Positions 1 to 6,565 are shown, counted from the first letter of the stretch. The stretch: DNA of 20,171 bases from Phycisphaerae bacterium (GCA_016794945.1 JAEUIX010000278.1:1-20171), one strand, 5' to 3'. Program-made: numbers and translations. The notes: generated by a model not told the origin, from the letters alone.

Positions 1-66
1 CCGGGGCGCGACTACCTGCGGATGCAGGCGTACCTGCGGAAGATGGCCCTGGGCCGCAACGGCTGA
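1..66 (+). CDS. 3' end of an unidentified protein (partial)
   Basis: The plus-strand frame is open from base 1 and ends with TGA at 64-66, giving 21 residues rich in Arg and Leu (begins PGRDYLRMQAYL, ends ALGRNG). The composition fits the end of a real protein with a basic, probably helical tail. Too little is present to assign a function. Its stop lies 9 bp from the stop of the convergent tdh gene, with no terminator between them. It could also be a chance open frame at the window edge, but the tight convergent packing, seen again elsewhere here, favours a true gene end. Confidence 0.5.
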   Translation, partial: PGRDYLRMQAYLRKMALGRNG

Positions 67-75
67 GCCGCCGCC

Positions 76-1191
76 TCACGACACGTTCATGACGATCTTG
101 ATGCCCTCGCCGCTCTGCATGAGCGCGAAGCCGCGGGCGAAGTCCGCCAGCGGGATCTCGTGCGTGATGATCTCGTCGAGCTGCAGGCGGCCGGACAGCA
201 GCAGCGCCTCCATCTGGTACCAGGTCTCGAACATCCGCCGGCCGTTGATGCCCAGCACGGTCGCGGCCTTGAACACCACGTGGTTGGTCAGGTCGAACGT
301 GATGGGGCGCGACGGGATGCCCAGCAGCGCCGCCGTGCCGCCCATGCGCAGAGCGGTGAAGCCGTCGGCGATGGCCCCGGGGTGGCCGGACATCTCGATG
401 AGCACGTCGGGCCCGTCGCCGCGCGTCCGGCGGCGGATGTCGTCGATCCACGAGCGGTCCTGTGCCGGGTAGGCCTCGACGGCGCCGAGCCGGCGCGCCA
501 GGGCCAGGCGGCGCGGGTCGGTATCGGTGACGAAGATGCGGCTGGCGCCCGCGGCCCTGGCGACGGTCACCGACATGAGGCCGATGATGCCGACGCCGGT
601 GACCAGCACCGTCTTGGCGCTGACGTTGGCGGACATGACGGTGTGCACGGCGTTGCCCAGCGGGTCGAGCACGGCGGCGATGGTGTCGCCGATCGACTCG
701 TGGACGGGCCAGACGTTGTCCTCGGGGATGCTGACGAACTCGGCGAAGCAGCCGTCGCGGTCGACGCCGAGGATCTTCATGCCCTCGGCGATGTGGGCGT
801 TGCCGGTGCGGGCGTTGTAGCCGGTGCCGGGGGAGATGTGTCCCTCGGCGCTGACGCGCAGCCCTGGGGCGAATCGCGTGACGGCGCCGCCGACCGCTTC
901 GATGGTGCCGACGAACTCGTGCCCGGTGACGATGCCCACGGGGATGCGGCCGGCCGCCCAATCGTCCCATTCCCAGATGTGCCGGTCGGTGCCGCAGATG
1001 CCCGCCTTGCGCACGCGGATCAGCACGTCGCGCGGACCGATCGCCGGGATCGGCCGGGCCGAGTCCAGCTTCAATTCCGGCCCGGCGTGGTGCTTGAAGA
1101 GGGCACGCATGGTGCCGCGGCTTGGAGGAACGGCGGTCTGGCTCACGGCGGGGCTCACGCTGACGGGACGCGAGGGAGTTCGCACGGTCAT
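76..1191 (-). CDS. tdh: L-threonine 3-dehydrogenase (zinc-type MDR family), structural zinc site lost
   Basis: Oxidises L-threonine with NAD+ to 2-amino-3-oxobutyrate in the cytoplasm. From the ATG at 1191 the protein has 371 residues. Family homology starts near residue 28 (MRALFKHH), so about 27 residues are an extra N-terminal leader. Visible motifs are the catalytic zinc Cys66 in GICGTD, His91-Glu92 in TGHEFVG, a DPLGNAVHT segment, the Rossmann loop GVGIIG (199-204), and the TDH-typical EMSGHPGA and GRRMFETWYQM. The lobe after GHIS (residues about 119-135) keeps its normal length, but the four structural-zinc cysteines are Pro, Gly, Ala and Ala. Starts possible in frame are TTG 1197, ATG 1191 and ATG 1110. 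I chose 1191 because a TAGCAT box sits 5 nt upstream, which suggests a leaderless mRNA. No Shine-Dalgarno sequence is seen. The usual partner kbl is not adjacent. Another MDR polyol dehydrogenase is less likely given the C-terminal half. Confidence 0.9.
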   Translation of the reverse strand: MTVRTPSRPVSVSPAVSQTAVPPSRGTMRALFKHHAGPELKLDSARPIPAIGPRDVLIRVRKAGICGTDRHIWEWDDWAAGRIPVGIVTGHEFVGTIEAVGGAVTRFAPGLRVSAEGHISPGTGYNARTGNAHIAEGMKILGVDRDGCFAEFVSIPEDNVWPVHESIGDTIAAVLDPLGNAVHTVMSANVSAKTVLVTGVGIIGLMSVTVARAAGASRIFVTDTDPRRLALARRLGAVEAYPAQDRSWIDDIRRRTRGDGPDVLIEMSGHPGAIADGFTALRMGGTAALLGIPSRPITFDLTNHVVFKAATVLGINGRRMFETWYQMEALLLSGRLQLDEIITHEIPLADFARGFALMQSGEGIKIVMNVS

Positions 1192-1196
1192 GGTCA

Positions 1197-1202
1197 ATGC
1201 TA
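1197..1202 (-). promoter_or_regulatory. Candidate -10 box (TAGCAT) of a leaderless tdh transcript
   Basis: On the minus strand TAGCAT is followed by TGACC and then the ATG at 1191. A start site 6-8 nt after a -10 box would fall on or next to the A of ATG. No -35 match is visible. The same arrangement precedes gspF, the TPR lipoprotein gene and lpxC. Confidence 0.4.
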
Positions 1203-1221
1203 GTGACCCGCGGGCACGCGA

Positions 1222-1254
1222 AACGGCCGGCCCGGGCGTGCCGGACCGGCCGTT
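1222..1254 (-). terminator. Candidate stem-loop terminator of the PEP-CTERM-like gene
   Basis: A perfect 9-bp inverted repeat (AACGGCCGG at 1222-1230, CCGGCCGTT at 1246-1254) with a 15-nt GC-rich loop lies between the stop of the PEP-CTERM-like gene and the start of tdh, both on the minus strand. Only three T residues follow the stem on that strand, so termination may be weak or assisted. Confidence 0.45.
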
Positions 1255-1285
1255 GTTTGGGACATGGACTGTCGGACCGAGGGGC

Positions 1286-1849
1286 TTAGCGCCGGCGGCG
1301 CATGGCGATGAGGCCGCCCAAGCCCAGCAAGGCGCCCGCGCCGGGGGTGGGCACGAAGCCGCCGCGGATATTGAACGTGTTGCCGCCGGTCGGGAGCGTG
1401 CCGTTCACGCGGATGTGGAAGCCGAACTCGGTGTAGTTGGGGTAGGCGACGGAGGGGTACGTGAAGGTCTGCGAGTTGCCCTGGGTGATGCCCTGGTTGG
1501 GATTCGAGAGCCAGCCGAAGATGCTGCCGGCGGCGCGGTTGTCCGAATCATCGGAGAACCCGGCGAAGTTGGACAGCGCGGGGCGGCCGGTGTCGTTGAA
1601 ACCCGGGGCCAGCATGTAGAACCCGATGATGTCGGTGATCGTGTAGGTGTTGCTCAGGTACGTGACCGTTGCACCCGGGCTCAGCGACACGTTGAACGTC
1701 AGGTTCGGGCTGCCGATGGAAGGCGTGACGATGATGCCGGTCACGCCCGTCACCGTGTTGAACGAGTTGATGGTGGTGGCGTGCGCCCCGGCAGCGCTGA
1801 GCAGCGCGCCGGCGGTCGCGAGCACCGCGTTTCTGATCTTCGTGGTCAT
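1286..1849 (-). CDS. Exported protein with PEP-CTERM-like (PTP variant) sorting signal
   Basis: 187 residues. The N-terminus (MTTKIRNAVLATAGALLSAAGAHA) is a clear Sec signal peptide, likely cut after AHA at about residue 24. The mature body is rich in Thr, Ser, Asn, Gly and Phe, as expected of a beta-rich extracellular protein, and I recognise no named domain in it. The C-terminus has the tripartite sorting layout: VPTPGAGA, a hydrophobic LLGLGGLIAM helix, then RRRR. This matches PEP-CTERM proteins except that the usual P-E-P is P-T-P. Such proteins are normally handled by an exosortase, and none is encoded here. The ATG at 1849 is chosen because the signal peptide begins there and GAGGA lies about 9 nt upstream. 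A longer open frame upstream has no coding character. Confidence 0.8.
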   Translation of the reverse strand: MTTKIRNAVLATAGALLSAAGAHATTINSFNTVTGVTGIIVTPSIGSPNLTFNVSLSPGATVTYLSNTYTITDIIGFYMLAPGFNDTGRPALSNFAGFSDDSDNRAAGSIFGWLSNPNQGITQGNSQTFTYPSVAYPNYTEFGFHIRVNGTLPTGGNTFNIRGGFVPTPGAGALLGLGGLIAMRRRR

Positions 1850-1921
1850 GGGCTTTTTCCTCGTCTCTCCTCTGTTACCTGTGCGTGCGCAGGCCAAAGC
1901 GGCCGTGCCTCGTGCACGCCA

Positions 1922-1960
1922 CGGTTCCTGGCCCGACGCAGGCTTTGCGCCGGAGAACCG
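1922..1960 (-). promoter_or_regulatory. Large stem-loop in the presumed 5' leader of the PEP-CTERM-like gene
   Basis: Read on the minus strand, CGGTTC, a bulged T, CCGGCGC, the loop AAAGCCT, GCGTCGG, an internal GCCAG and GAACCG fold into a 13-bp hairpin (one G-T pair) about 73 nt upstream of the ATG. Smaller hairpins follow it towards the gene. The loop region (GCGCAAAGCC) recalls part of c-di-GMP-I riboswitches, but the rest of that consensus is missing. It could be a cis-acting RNA element, or the terminator of something read on the other strand. No gene is seen there. Confidence 0.35.
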
Positions 1961-2071
1961 CGAAGCCCTATCCGTTACAGCGCGCCACGCCGACACGGCC
2001 TTGCTGCTGCTGACGGAACGGTTGTGGGGCGGAGATCTCTCAACTCCTCGCCCGGAACCAAAGGCTCCGCA

Positions 2072-2194
2072 ATGAGTTTGACGTATGGAATCCCAAAGTC
2101 AACCGAAACCACCCGGGAATTGATCTGGGAGCAGCAAAAACCGGGGGAACTCCGGTGGATCTCGGGCGTGCTTGTAACGCGGGTGAAGCGGTAG
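2072..2194 (+). CDS. Possible 40-residue small protein upstream of gspF
   Basis: ATG at 2072 opens a 40-codon frame (starts MSLTYGIPKSTETT, ends VLVTRVKR) ending 24 nt before gspF. AAAGG about 8 nt upstream could serve as a ribosome binding site. The stretch is lower in GC than true genes here and does not show their strong third-position GC bias. I recognise no family. It may simply be promoter-region DNA. Confidence 0.15.
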   Translation: MSLTYGIPKSTETTRELIWEQQKPGELRWISGVLVTRVKR

Positions 2195-2207
2195 GGCTGG
2201 CTGGTCG

Positions 2208-2213
2208 TACTAT
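2208..2213 (+). promoter_or_regulatory. Candidate -10 box (TACTAT) of a leaderless secretion-operon transcript
   Basis: TACTAT is followed by GGGAC and the gspF ATG at 2219. It is too close for a normal leader, so the mRNA probably starts at or next to the start codon. No ribosome binding site and no -35 match are seen. Confidence 0.45.
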
Positions 2214-2218
2214 GGGAC

Positions 2219-3421
2219 ATGCCCGCGGCCGGATCCGCCTCCACGTACTTCTTCATCGCCACCAAGTCGGGCGGCGGTCGATCGTACGGGTTGCGTACGG
2301 CCCGCAGTCGGCCGGCCCTGGCGGAGCAGTTGCGTCGAGAGCGCAAGCTGCTGCTCAGGAGCTACCGGGTCCCCGGGGTCGCGGCGCCGCAGCGGGCGCT
2401 GCGGCTGAAGGACCACGCGGTGCTCAACGAGCAACTGGGGCAGTTGCTGGCCCGTGGCGTGCCGCTGGTCGAGGCGCTGGAGGTGGCCGGGCAGACGGTG
2501 ACCCCGCCGGCCCGCCCGGTCGTGGAGCGCATGCGCGAGTCGGTGGCGTCGGGCGCTTCGTTCAGCGAGGCGTGCCGGGCGACGGGCGCCTTTGACGATG
2601 TGACAGTGGCGGTGTACCGGGCGGCGGAGAAGACCGGCGACCTGGCCGGCTCGACGCGCCAGCTGGCGATCAACGCCCGCCGGACGCTGCAGGTGGCCGG
2701 TCGGGCGACGACGCTGATGATCTACCCGGCGGTGGTGCTGTCGATTTCGCTGGTGGTGGCGTTCGTGATGATGGCGGCGATCGTGCCGCGCCTGGGCGAG
2801 CAGCTGAAGGACGCCGATGTGCCGCTGCCGTTCTACAGCCGCATGGTGATGGGGCTGGGGGCGTGGATGAGCGAGTACCTGGTGCTGCTGCTGCTGGCGA
2901 TCCTGGCGGCGGTGGTGGCGCTGATCGTGTTCCGGCGGGCGGTGGGCTCGGCGTGGGCGGCGCTGATGCGCCGGCTGCCGATGCTCAGCGACGTGCTGCT
3001 GGCGCAGGAGTCGGCGCGGTTCTTCAGCGTCATGGCGGCGATGACCCGGTCCGGCGTGCCGCTGGCCGACGCGCTGGGGACGGCCAACCAGGCGATCAAC
3101 CACCCCGTGCTGCGGTCCCAGATGGACCGGCTGCGGACGAGGCTGGTCGAGGGCGGGCTGCTGCGCACGCTGATCGAGCAGGTCGAAGCCCTGCCGCTGG
3201 CCACGCGCAAGCTGCTGGTCGCCGCTGAGCGGGCGGGCGACCTGGAATCCGCGTTCAACAGCCTGGCATCGGACATGACCGACGAAGTGGAGAAGCGGTC
3301 GAGCCGGCTCCTGGCGGTGCTCCAGCCGGCCCTGATCGTGCTGATGTTCGTGATTATCGGGTCGCTGCTGCTGGCGATCCTGATCCCGCTGCTGACCCTG
3401 GGAGGGCAGGTCGGGCGGTAG
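2219..3421 (+). CDS. gspF: Type II secretion system inner-membrane platform protein F (GspF/PilC family)
   Basis: 400 residues, the normal family length. GspF sits in the inner membrane, contacts the assembly ATPase and drives pseudopilus assembly. The N-terminal cytoplasmic segment (about 8-50: TYFFIATKSGGGRSYGL, then an LRRERKLLLRSY stretch) matches the GspF N-terminal motif and supports the start at 2219. Two T2SSF domains follow (about 65-190 and 270-395). Each has the family pattern of a helical bundle with a Gly-hinge repeat: LARGVPLVEAL and, later, SGVPLADAL, with AAEKTGDLAGS and AAERAGDLESA. Membrane helices lie near 165-190, 220-240 and 365-390. It is the first gene of a plus-strand operon. 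The GspE ATPase normally encoded beside it is not in the window. A PilC role in a type IV pilus cannot be excluded from this gene alone. Confidence 0.92.
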   Translation: MPAAGSASTYFFIATKSGGGRSYGLRTARSRPALAEQLRRERKLLLRSYRVPGVAAPQRALRLKDHAVLNEQLGQLLARGVPLVEALEVAGQTVTPPARPVVERMRESVASGASFSEACRATGAFDDVTVAVYRAAEKTGDLAGSTRQLAINARRTLQVAGRATTLMIYPAVVLSISLVVAFVMMAAIVPRLGEQLKDADVPLPFYSRMVMGLGAWMSEYLVLLLLAILAAVVALIVFRRAVGSAWAALMRRLPMLSDVLLAQESARFFSVMAAMTRSGVPLADALGTANQAINHPVLRSQMDRLRTRLVEGGLLRTLIEQVEALPLATRKLLVAAERAGDLESAFNSLASDMTDEVEKRSSRLLAVLQPALIVLMFVIIGSLLLAILIPLLTLGGQVGR

Positions 3422-3481
3422 CGTCGGGGTTCACGCCCGATTCGGGCCGAACTCCCGCGATCGTGGGCGGAACGCAGGGCG

Positions 3482-3487
3482 TAAAGT
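3482..3487 (+). promoter_or_regulatory. Possible internal -10 box (TAAAGT) before gspG
   Basis: TAAAGT lies 7 nt before an ATG at 3495 that is in frame with gspG. It could start a transcript with a roughly 100-nt leader to the preferred start (3597), or a leaderless mRNA for an extended form. No -35 match is visible. Confidence 0.25.
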
Positions 3488-3530
3488 AGAGTGAATGCGG
3501 GCAACCGTACCCGGCGCCGCGGCTACAACC

Positions 3531-3564
3531 GGGCGCCGGCGCGGCGCCCGGGCGGTCGCCCGGG
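3531..3564 (+). promoter_or_regulatory. Two overlapping, mutually exclusive hairpins upstream of gspG
   Basis: GGGCGCC (3531-3537) can pair with GGCGCCC (3543-3549). CCCGGGCG (3547-3554) can pair with CGCCCGGG (3557-3564). The two stems share bases 3547-3549 and so compete. They lie 24 nt before the strong ribosome binding site of gspG. They might act in mRNA processing, partial termination or translation control, or may be a by-product of high GC. Confidence 0.3.
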
Positions 3565-3587
3565 TCGGCCCGGCCGGTGGGGGCATC

Positions 3588-3596
3588 GAGGTGATC
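3588..3596 (+). promoter_or_regulatory. Strong Shine-Dalgarno sequence deciding the gspG start
   Basis: GAGGTGATC matches nine bases of the complement of the usual 16S rRNA 3' end and directly abuts the ATG at 3597. The core GAGG is 5 nt from the start. It favours 3597 over the upstream in-frame ATG at 3495. Confidence 0.7.
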
Positions 3597-4007
3597 ATGC
3601 AGAAGCGACGCACGAATCGGGCCCGTGGCTTCACGCTCTTGGAGATGATGCTCGTGGTGGTGATCATGGGCATCCTGGCGACGGTGGTGGTGGTGTCCTT
3701 TGGCGGGCGCACCGAAGCCGCGAAGATCGGGGCGACCAAGAGCAAGATGACGCAGATCAAGGCCGCGCTCTCGCAATACGAGGCGCAGTACTCGACGCTG
3801 CCGGCGACGCTGGACGCGTTGACGGTGGGGGCGGCGAAGTTCCTGGACAAGATCCCCAAGGACGGGTGGAACAAGGACTTCGTCTACGTGTTCCCGTCGG
3901 CGAACCAGGACCCCGAGAAGCCGTACGACCTGCGGAGCAACGGCAAGGACGGGCTGCCGAACACCGCCGACGACCTGGACATCTGGACCATCGACCGCCA
4001 GCCGTGA
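3597..4007 (+). CDS. gspG: Major pseudopilin GspG of the type II secretion system
   Basis: 136 residues from ATG 3597. The type IV prepilin signal is canonical: a basic 11-residue leader ending RARG, then FTLLE with Glu at +5 and a hydrophobic helix (MMLVVVIMGILATVVVV). A prepilin peptidase would cut at Gly11-Phe12 and methylate the Phe. The globular part has the GspG layout (YEAQYSTLPATLDALT, then IPKDGWNKDFVYVFP). It ends with a DLRSNGKDGLPNTADD segment that matches the calcium-binding loop of GspG, and then DIWTI. It forms the pseudopilus fibre. An in-frame ATG at 3495 would give a 170-residue form with a low-complexity 34-residue extension, which is unlikely for a prepilin. The gene follows gspF by 175 bp and precedes the next pseudopilin by 4 bp. 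Confidence 0.92.
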   Translation: MQKRRTNRARGFTLLEMMLVVVIMGILATVVVVSFGGRTEAAKIGATKSKMTQIKAALSQYEAQYSTLPATLDALTVGAAKFLDKIPKDGWNKDFVYVFPSANQDPEKPYDLRSNGKDGLPNTADDLDIWTIDRQP

Positions 4008-4011
4008 GTTC

Positions 4012-4653
4012 ATGCGCCGCTTTGCGCCACAGTCCGCCGCCCGCCGGGGAGCCACGCTGCTCGAAGTGGTGCTGGCGTCGGTCATCCTGGGGCTGGTGGC
4101 GGTGTCGGTGACCAGCGCGATCGCGTTCATCACGCGGGCGGACCTCTGGAACCAGCGGCGGCTGGGCGGCTACGAGGTGGCCAACCGGCTGATCCTGCAG
4201 TACCTGGACGAGAAGAAGCTCATGCCGAGCGCCGCCGTGCCCTACGACGACGGCAGGTTCCTGTACCGCTGGGAGCTGATCGAGGAGCCGCTGGAGTACG
4301 AGCTGCCGGAGGGCAGCATGCTTCAGGCGCCGGCGAACTGGGCCCCGGGCCTGTCGGCGATCCGCGAGACGAAGCTGGTGCGGGTGCGGGTCTACATGGG
4401 CGTGCCCGACGGCATCGGGGGCGCGTCGCGGGGTGAATTGCTGGCCGAGTTGGCGCGCCCGCACAACCCGCTCATGCTGCTGCAGCGCAACCCCGACGCC
4501 CGGAACCGGCTCATCCGGGATCCGGCGGGCATCGAGATGTTCCGACTGATGATGAACAACCCCGGCGGACAGCCCGGGCCCGGCGCACCGGCGCCCGGCG
4601 CCTCGCCCCCGCCGGGGACGCCGCCCCCCACGACCGGAGGCACCAGGCCATGA
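4012..4653 (+). CDS. Minor pseudopilin, GspI/GspH-like
   Basis: 213 residues. The leader MRRFAPQSAARRG is followed by ATLLEVVLASVILGLVA, a prepilin cleavage and methylation site with Glu at +5. The helix of about 20 residues is followed by a soluble domain with a YRWELIEEP strand and a VRVRVYMGVP strand, consistent with the beta-sheet of GspI or GspH. The order after gspG and the length suggest GspI, but I see no motif that fixes the subtype. The last 35 residues are almost only Gly, Pro, Ala and Thr, an unusual disordered tail for a pseudopilus tip protein. The start is 4 bp after the gspG stop, and its stop overlaps the next gene (ATGA at 4650-4653), so translation is probably coupled. Confidence 0.75.
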   Translation: MRRFAPQSAARRGATLLEVVLASVILGLVAVSVTSAIAFITRADLWNQRRLGGYEVANRLILQYLDEKKLMPSAAVPYDDGRFLYRWELIEEPLEYELPEGSMLQAPANWAPGLSAIRETKLVRVRVYMGVPDGIGGASRGELLAELARPHNPLMLLQRNPDARNRLIRDPAGIEMFRLMMNNPGGQPGPGAPAPGASPPPGTPPPTTGGTRP

Positions 4654-5705
4654 CCCGACCATCCGCACGGCGCGCCCCGGCGCGCGGGGTCACGCTCGTC
4701 GTGACGATGCTCGCGGCGTTGCTGGGCAGCGTGGTGATCTTCGCGACGATGGGGCTGTTCACCGCGATGCAGCGGGCCGACCGCAACGCGCTGCGCCGCG
4801 CCGTGACGACCGGCGACCTGACGCTGCTGCACGGGACCTGCTCGCGCGCCATGCGGACGCTGGTGCTCAACGCCCGAGGGCCGGGCGCCCCCGGCGCCAC
4901 CCCGGGGGCGGCTGTGCCGGGCATGGCCGCGCGCCCCGGTGCGGCCCCGGACGAGAACACGCCCGACCGTCGCCCGAGGATCATCCTCGAGCCCGACGGC
5001 GCCACCGGCCTGCAGCGGCTGGAGGTGGTCGTCGCCGAGCCCCCGATCTTCTCGCTGGCGTCCGCCGCCTCCAACGCCTACGGCGCCGTTCGCGGCGCGC
5101 TGGAGTTCCGCCCCGAGCCCGAGCGCGACTCGTTCGCGGCGTATTGGGTGAGCTATCAGACGGGGGACACGGCCGATCGGCCGGGCGCGGTTCGCGCCGA
5201 GGTGAAGGTCGCCTCCGGGATTTCCAAGGCCCAGTGGCGGTTCCTGGTGTCGGGCGAGGGTGGCCGGCTGGATGCCAAGACCTCGCTGACGATCAGCGAG
5301 TATTCGAACCTGCCGGCCTACGCCGAACTGGACGTGGAGATGGCCGACGGGCGGCAGGCCAGGTGGATGTTCGAACTGATGTGGTCCACGGCGGGCGAGC
5401 CCGGCGTGGTGCTGGCGTCGGCGGCCGCGGCCGAGCGCGCCGTCGGCCCGAGCAATCGCCCGCCCCGCACCAGCAATCCGAGCGGGTCGGGCGGGGCGGG
5501 CGGCCGCGCGCCCAAGCCCGAAACGGACCGCGGAACGGACAAGCCTTCGGAACGCGGCGGCGGGAACGTGGACGGAATCTGGAACACCGGCGGCCAGTAC
5601 GGGCTTGCGGGCGAACGGGCGGCCCGTGAGGTGTACCTGCGGCAGCTGGACGAGTACGAGCGCGGCATGCGGACGGCGCCGCCGCGGAAACCGAACCTGA
5701 ACTGA
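4650..5705 (+). CDS. Minor pseudopilin, GspJ-like, without Glu+5
   Basis: 351 residues, clearly longer than usual GspJ (about 200). It begins with a basic leader MTRPSARRAPARG, then VTLVVTMLAALLGSVVIFATM. This looks like a prepilin signal, but +5 is Val, not Glu. Residues about 75-110 are a Gly/Ala/Pro-rich insertion. The central part (about 115-260) has the strands and DAKTSLTISEYSNLP-type segments of a folded domain. Residues about 265-320 are a long Ser/Gly/Arg-rich disordered region before a charged C-terminus. Assignment rests on position between the GspI-like and GspK-like genes and on the N-terminal signal. Overlaps on both sides (ATGA before, TGATG after) place it in the operon. It could instead be a divergent pseudopilin specific to this lineage. 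Confidence 0.6.
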   Translation: MTRPSARRAPARGVTLVVTMLAALLGSVVIFATMGLFTAMQRADRNALRRAVTTGDLTLLHGTCSRAMRTLVLNARGPGAPGATPGAAVPGMAARPGAAPDENTPDRRPRIILEPDGATGLQRLEVVVAEPPIFSLASAASNAYGAVRGALEFRPEPERDSFAAYWVSYQTGDTADRPGAVRAEVKVASGISKAQWRFLVSGEGGRLDAKTSLTISEYSNLPAYAELDVEMADGRQARWMFELMWSTAGEPGVVLASAAAAERAVGPSNRPPRTSNPSGSGGAGGRAPKPETDRGTDKPSERGGGNVDGIWNTGGQYGLAGERAAREVYLRQLDEYERGMRTAPPRKPNLN

Positions 5706-6535
5706 TGCGACCGGCCGAACGTCCAGCACGGGAACGGGGATTTGCGCTGCCGCTGGTGGCGCTGCTGGGGCTGCTGGCGGGGATCGCGGTGACGCTGCTT
5801 CTGGAGAACCAGAGCTACGGGCGGCTTGCGGCCAAGCGCATGGAGCAGCAGTACCAGACGCACCATCTGCAGGCGGGGATGAAGGAGATGGTGGAGTTCT
5901 GGCTGATGATCTTCAAGCGGCCCAACAACGAACCGCTGAGCAACGACACGATCATCGGCTTCGACCTGCTGACCAAGCGCGGCGAGCGGCTGGAGATCCG
6001 CCTGGAGGACGCGCAGGGCTCGGTGCTGCGTTCGGCCCCGGGGTCGGACCTTTCGTACATGGACATCGCGGCGGACATCCTGGAGACCTGGGGAGAAAGC
6101 CACGCCGGAACGGTGCGCACGCGGGGACCGTCGCGGGTGAGCCTGCACTCGGCGCCGCCGCAGGTGCTCCAGGCGCTGGCGCTGGCGATCGACCCGAAGT
6201 GCCGGGCCGCGGCGTTCGCGGAGGCGGTGGTGACCAAGCGGCAGATCATGCGGCTGACGGAGGCGGACATGGCGGAGCTGCTGAGCGCCGCGGGCATGAA
6301 CGACGACGACCGGACGGTGTTGAAGATGTGCTGCACGATCGACCCGGGGTTCTGGATGGTGGTGGTGACGGTCCGGTCGGCCTCGGGCGCGGTGGTGGAT
6401 CGCCAGGGCGGCCTGGCGGTGGGGTCGCTCAGGACGGGCTTCGGCGGGGCGGGGGGATGGACGTTCCTGTCGTGGGGCCCGCTTTCGACCTCGGACAGCG
6501 AACCGGCCGATGCACCCGGGGCGCAGCGCCGCTAA
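5705..6535 (+). CDS. gspK: GspK-like minor pseudopilin
   Basis: 276 residues. The leader MRPAERPARERG is followed by FALPLVALLGLLAGIAVTLLL, a prepilin signal with Leu at +5. Lack of Glu+5 is normal for GspK, which caps the pseudopilus tip. A segment near residues 139-160 (RVSLHSAPPQVLQALALAID) corresponds to the GspK signature N-T-A-P-x-x-V-L-x-A-L at the start of its helical domain, here with Leu-His-Ser in place of the usual Val-Asn-Thr. A second helical block follows (LTEADMAELLSAAGM). The protein is shorter than typical GspK (about 320), so one helical lobe may be reduced. Its ATG shares one base with the previous stop (5703-5707), indicating coupled translation. Confidence 0.7.
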   Translation: MRPAERPARERGFALPLVALLGLLAGIAVTLLLENQSYGRLAAKRMEQQYQTHHLQAGMKEMVEFWLMIFKRPNNEPLSNDTIIGFDLLTKRGERLEIRLEDAQGSVLRSAPGSDLSYMDIAADILETWGESHAGTVRTRGPSRVSLHSAPPQVLQALALAIDPKCRAAAFAEAVVTKRQIMRLTEADMAELLSAAGMNDDDRTVLKMCCTIDPGFWMVVVTVRSASGAVVDRQGGLAVGSLRTGFGGAGGWTFLSWGPLSTSDSEPADAPGAQRR

Positions 6536-6565
6536 CGTAACGGGTCGGTCACACGGAGATGTCTC

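Larger units (their letters stand above)
1850..2218. other. Divergent intergenic region with a structured segment and a low-GC pocket
   Basis: 369 bp between the PEP-CTERM-like gene (minus) and gspF (plus). The part next to the minus gene carries its ribosome binding site, several small hairpins and one large stem-loop (1922-1960). The part next to gspF (about 2070-2215) is clearly less GC-rich than the surroundings and has a possible 40-codon plus-strand frame (ATG 2072 to TAG 2192-2194). I could not find a convincing -35/-10 pair for the minus gene. Confidence 0.6.

Noticed and set aside
160..1203. 347-codon plus-strand open frame opposite tdh
   Set aside because: Asp/Gly/Ala/His-rich shadow of the tdh sequence. 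tdh has full family motifs.
1885..1980. c-di-GMP-I riboswitch upstream of the PEP-CTERM-like gene
   Set aside because: The GCGCAAAGCC segment matches part of the consensus, but the GGCAAACC element, the GAAA tetraloop and the second helix are not found, and the segment folds as a simple hairpin. Kept only as an unidentified structured leader.
3435..3447. Terminator after gspF (GCCCGA/TCGGGC hairpin)
   Set aside because: The stem is short with a 1-3 nt loop and no T run follows. The operon most likely continues into gspG.
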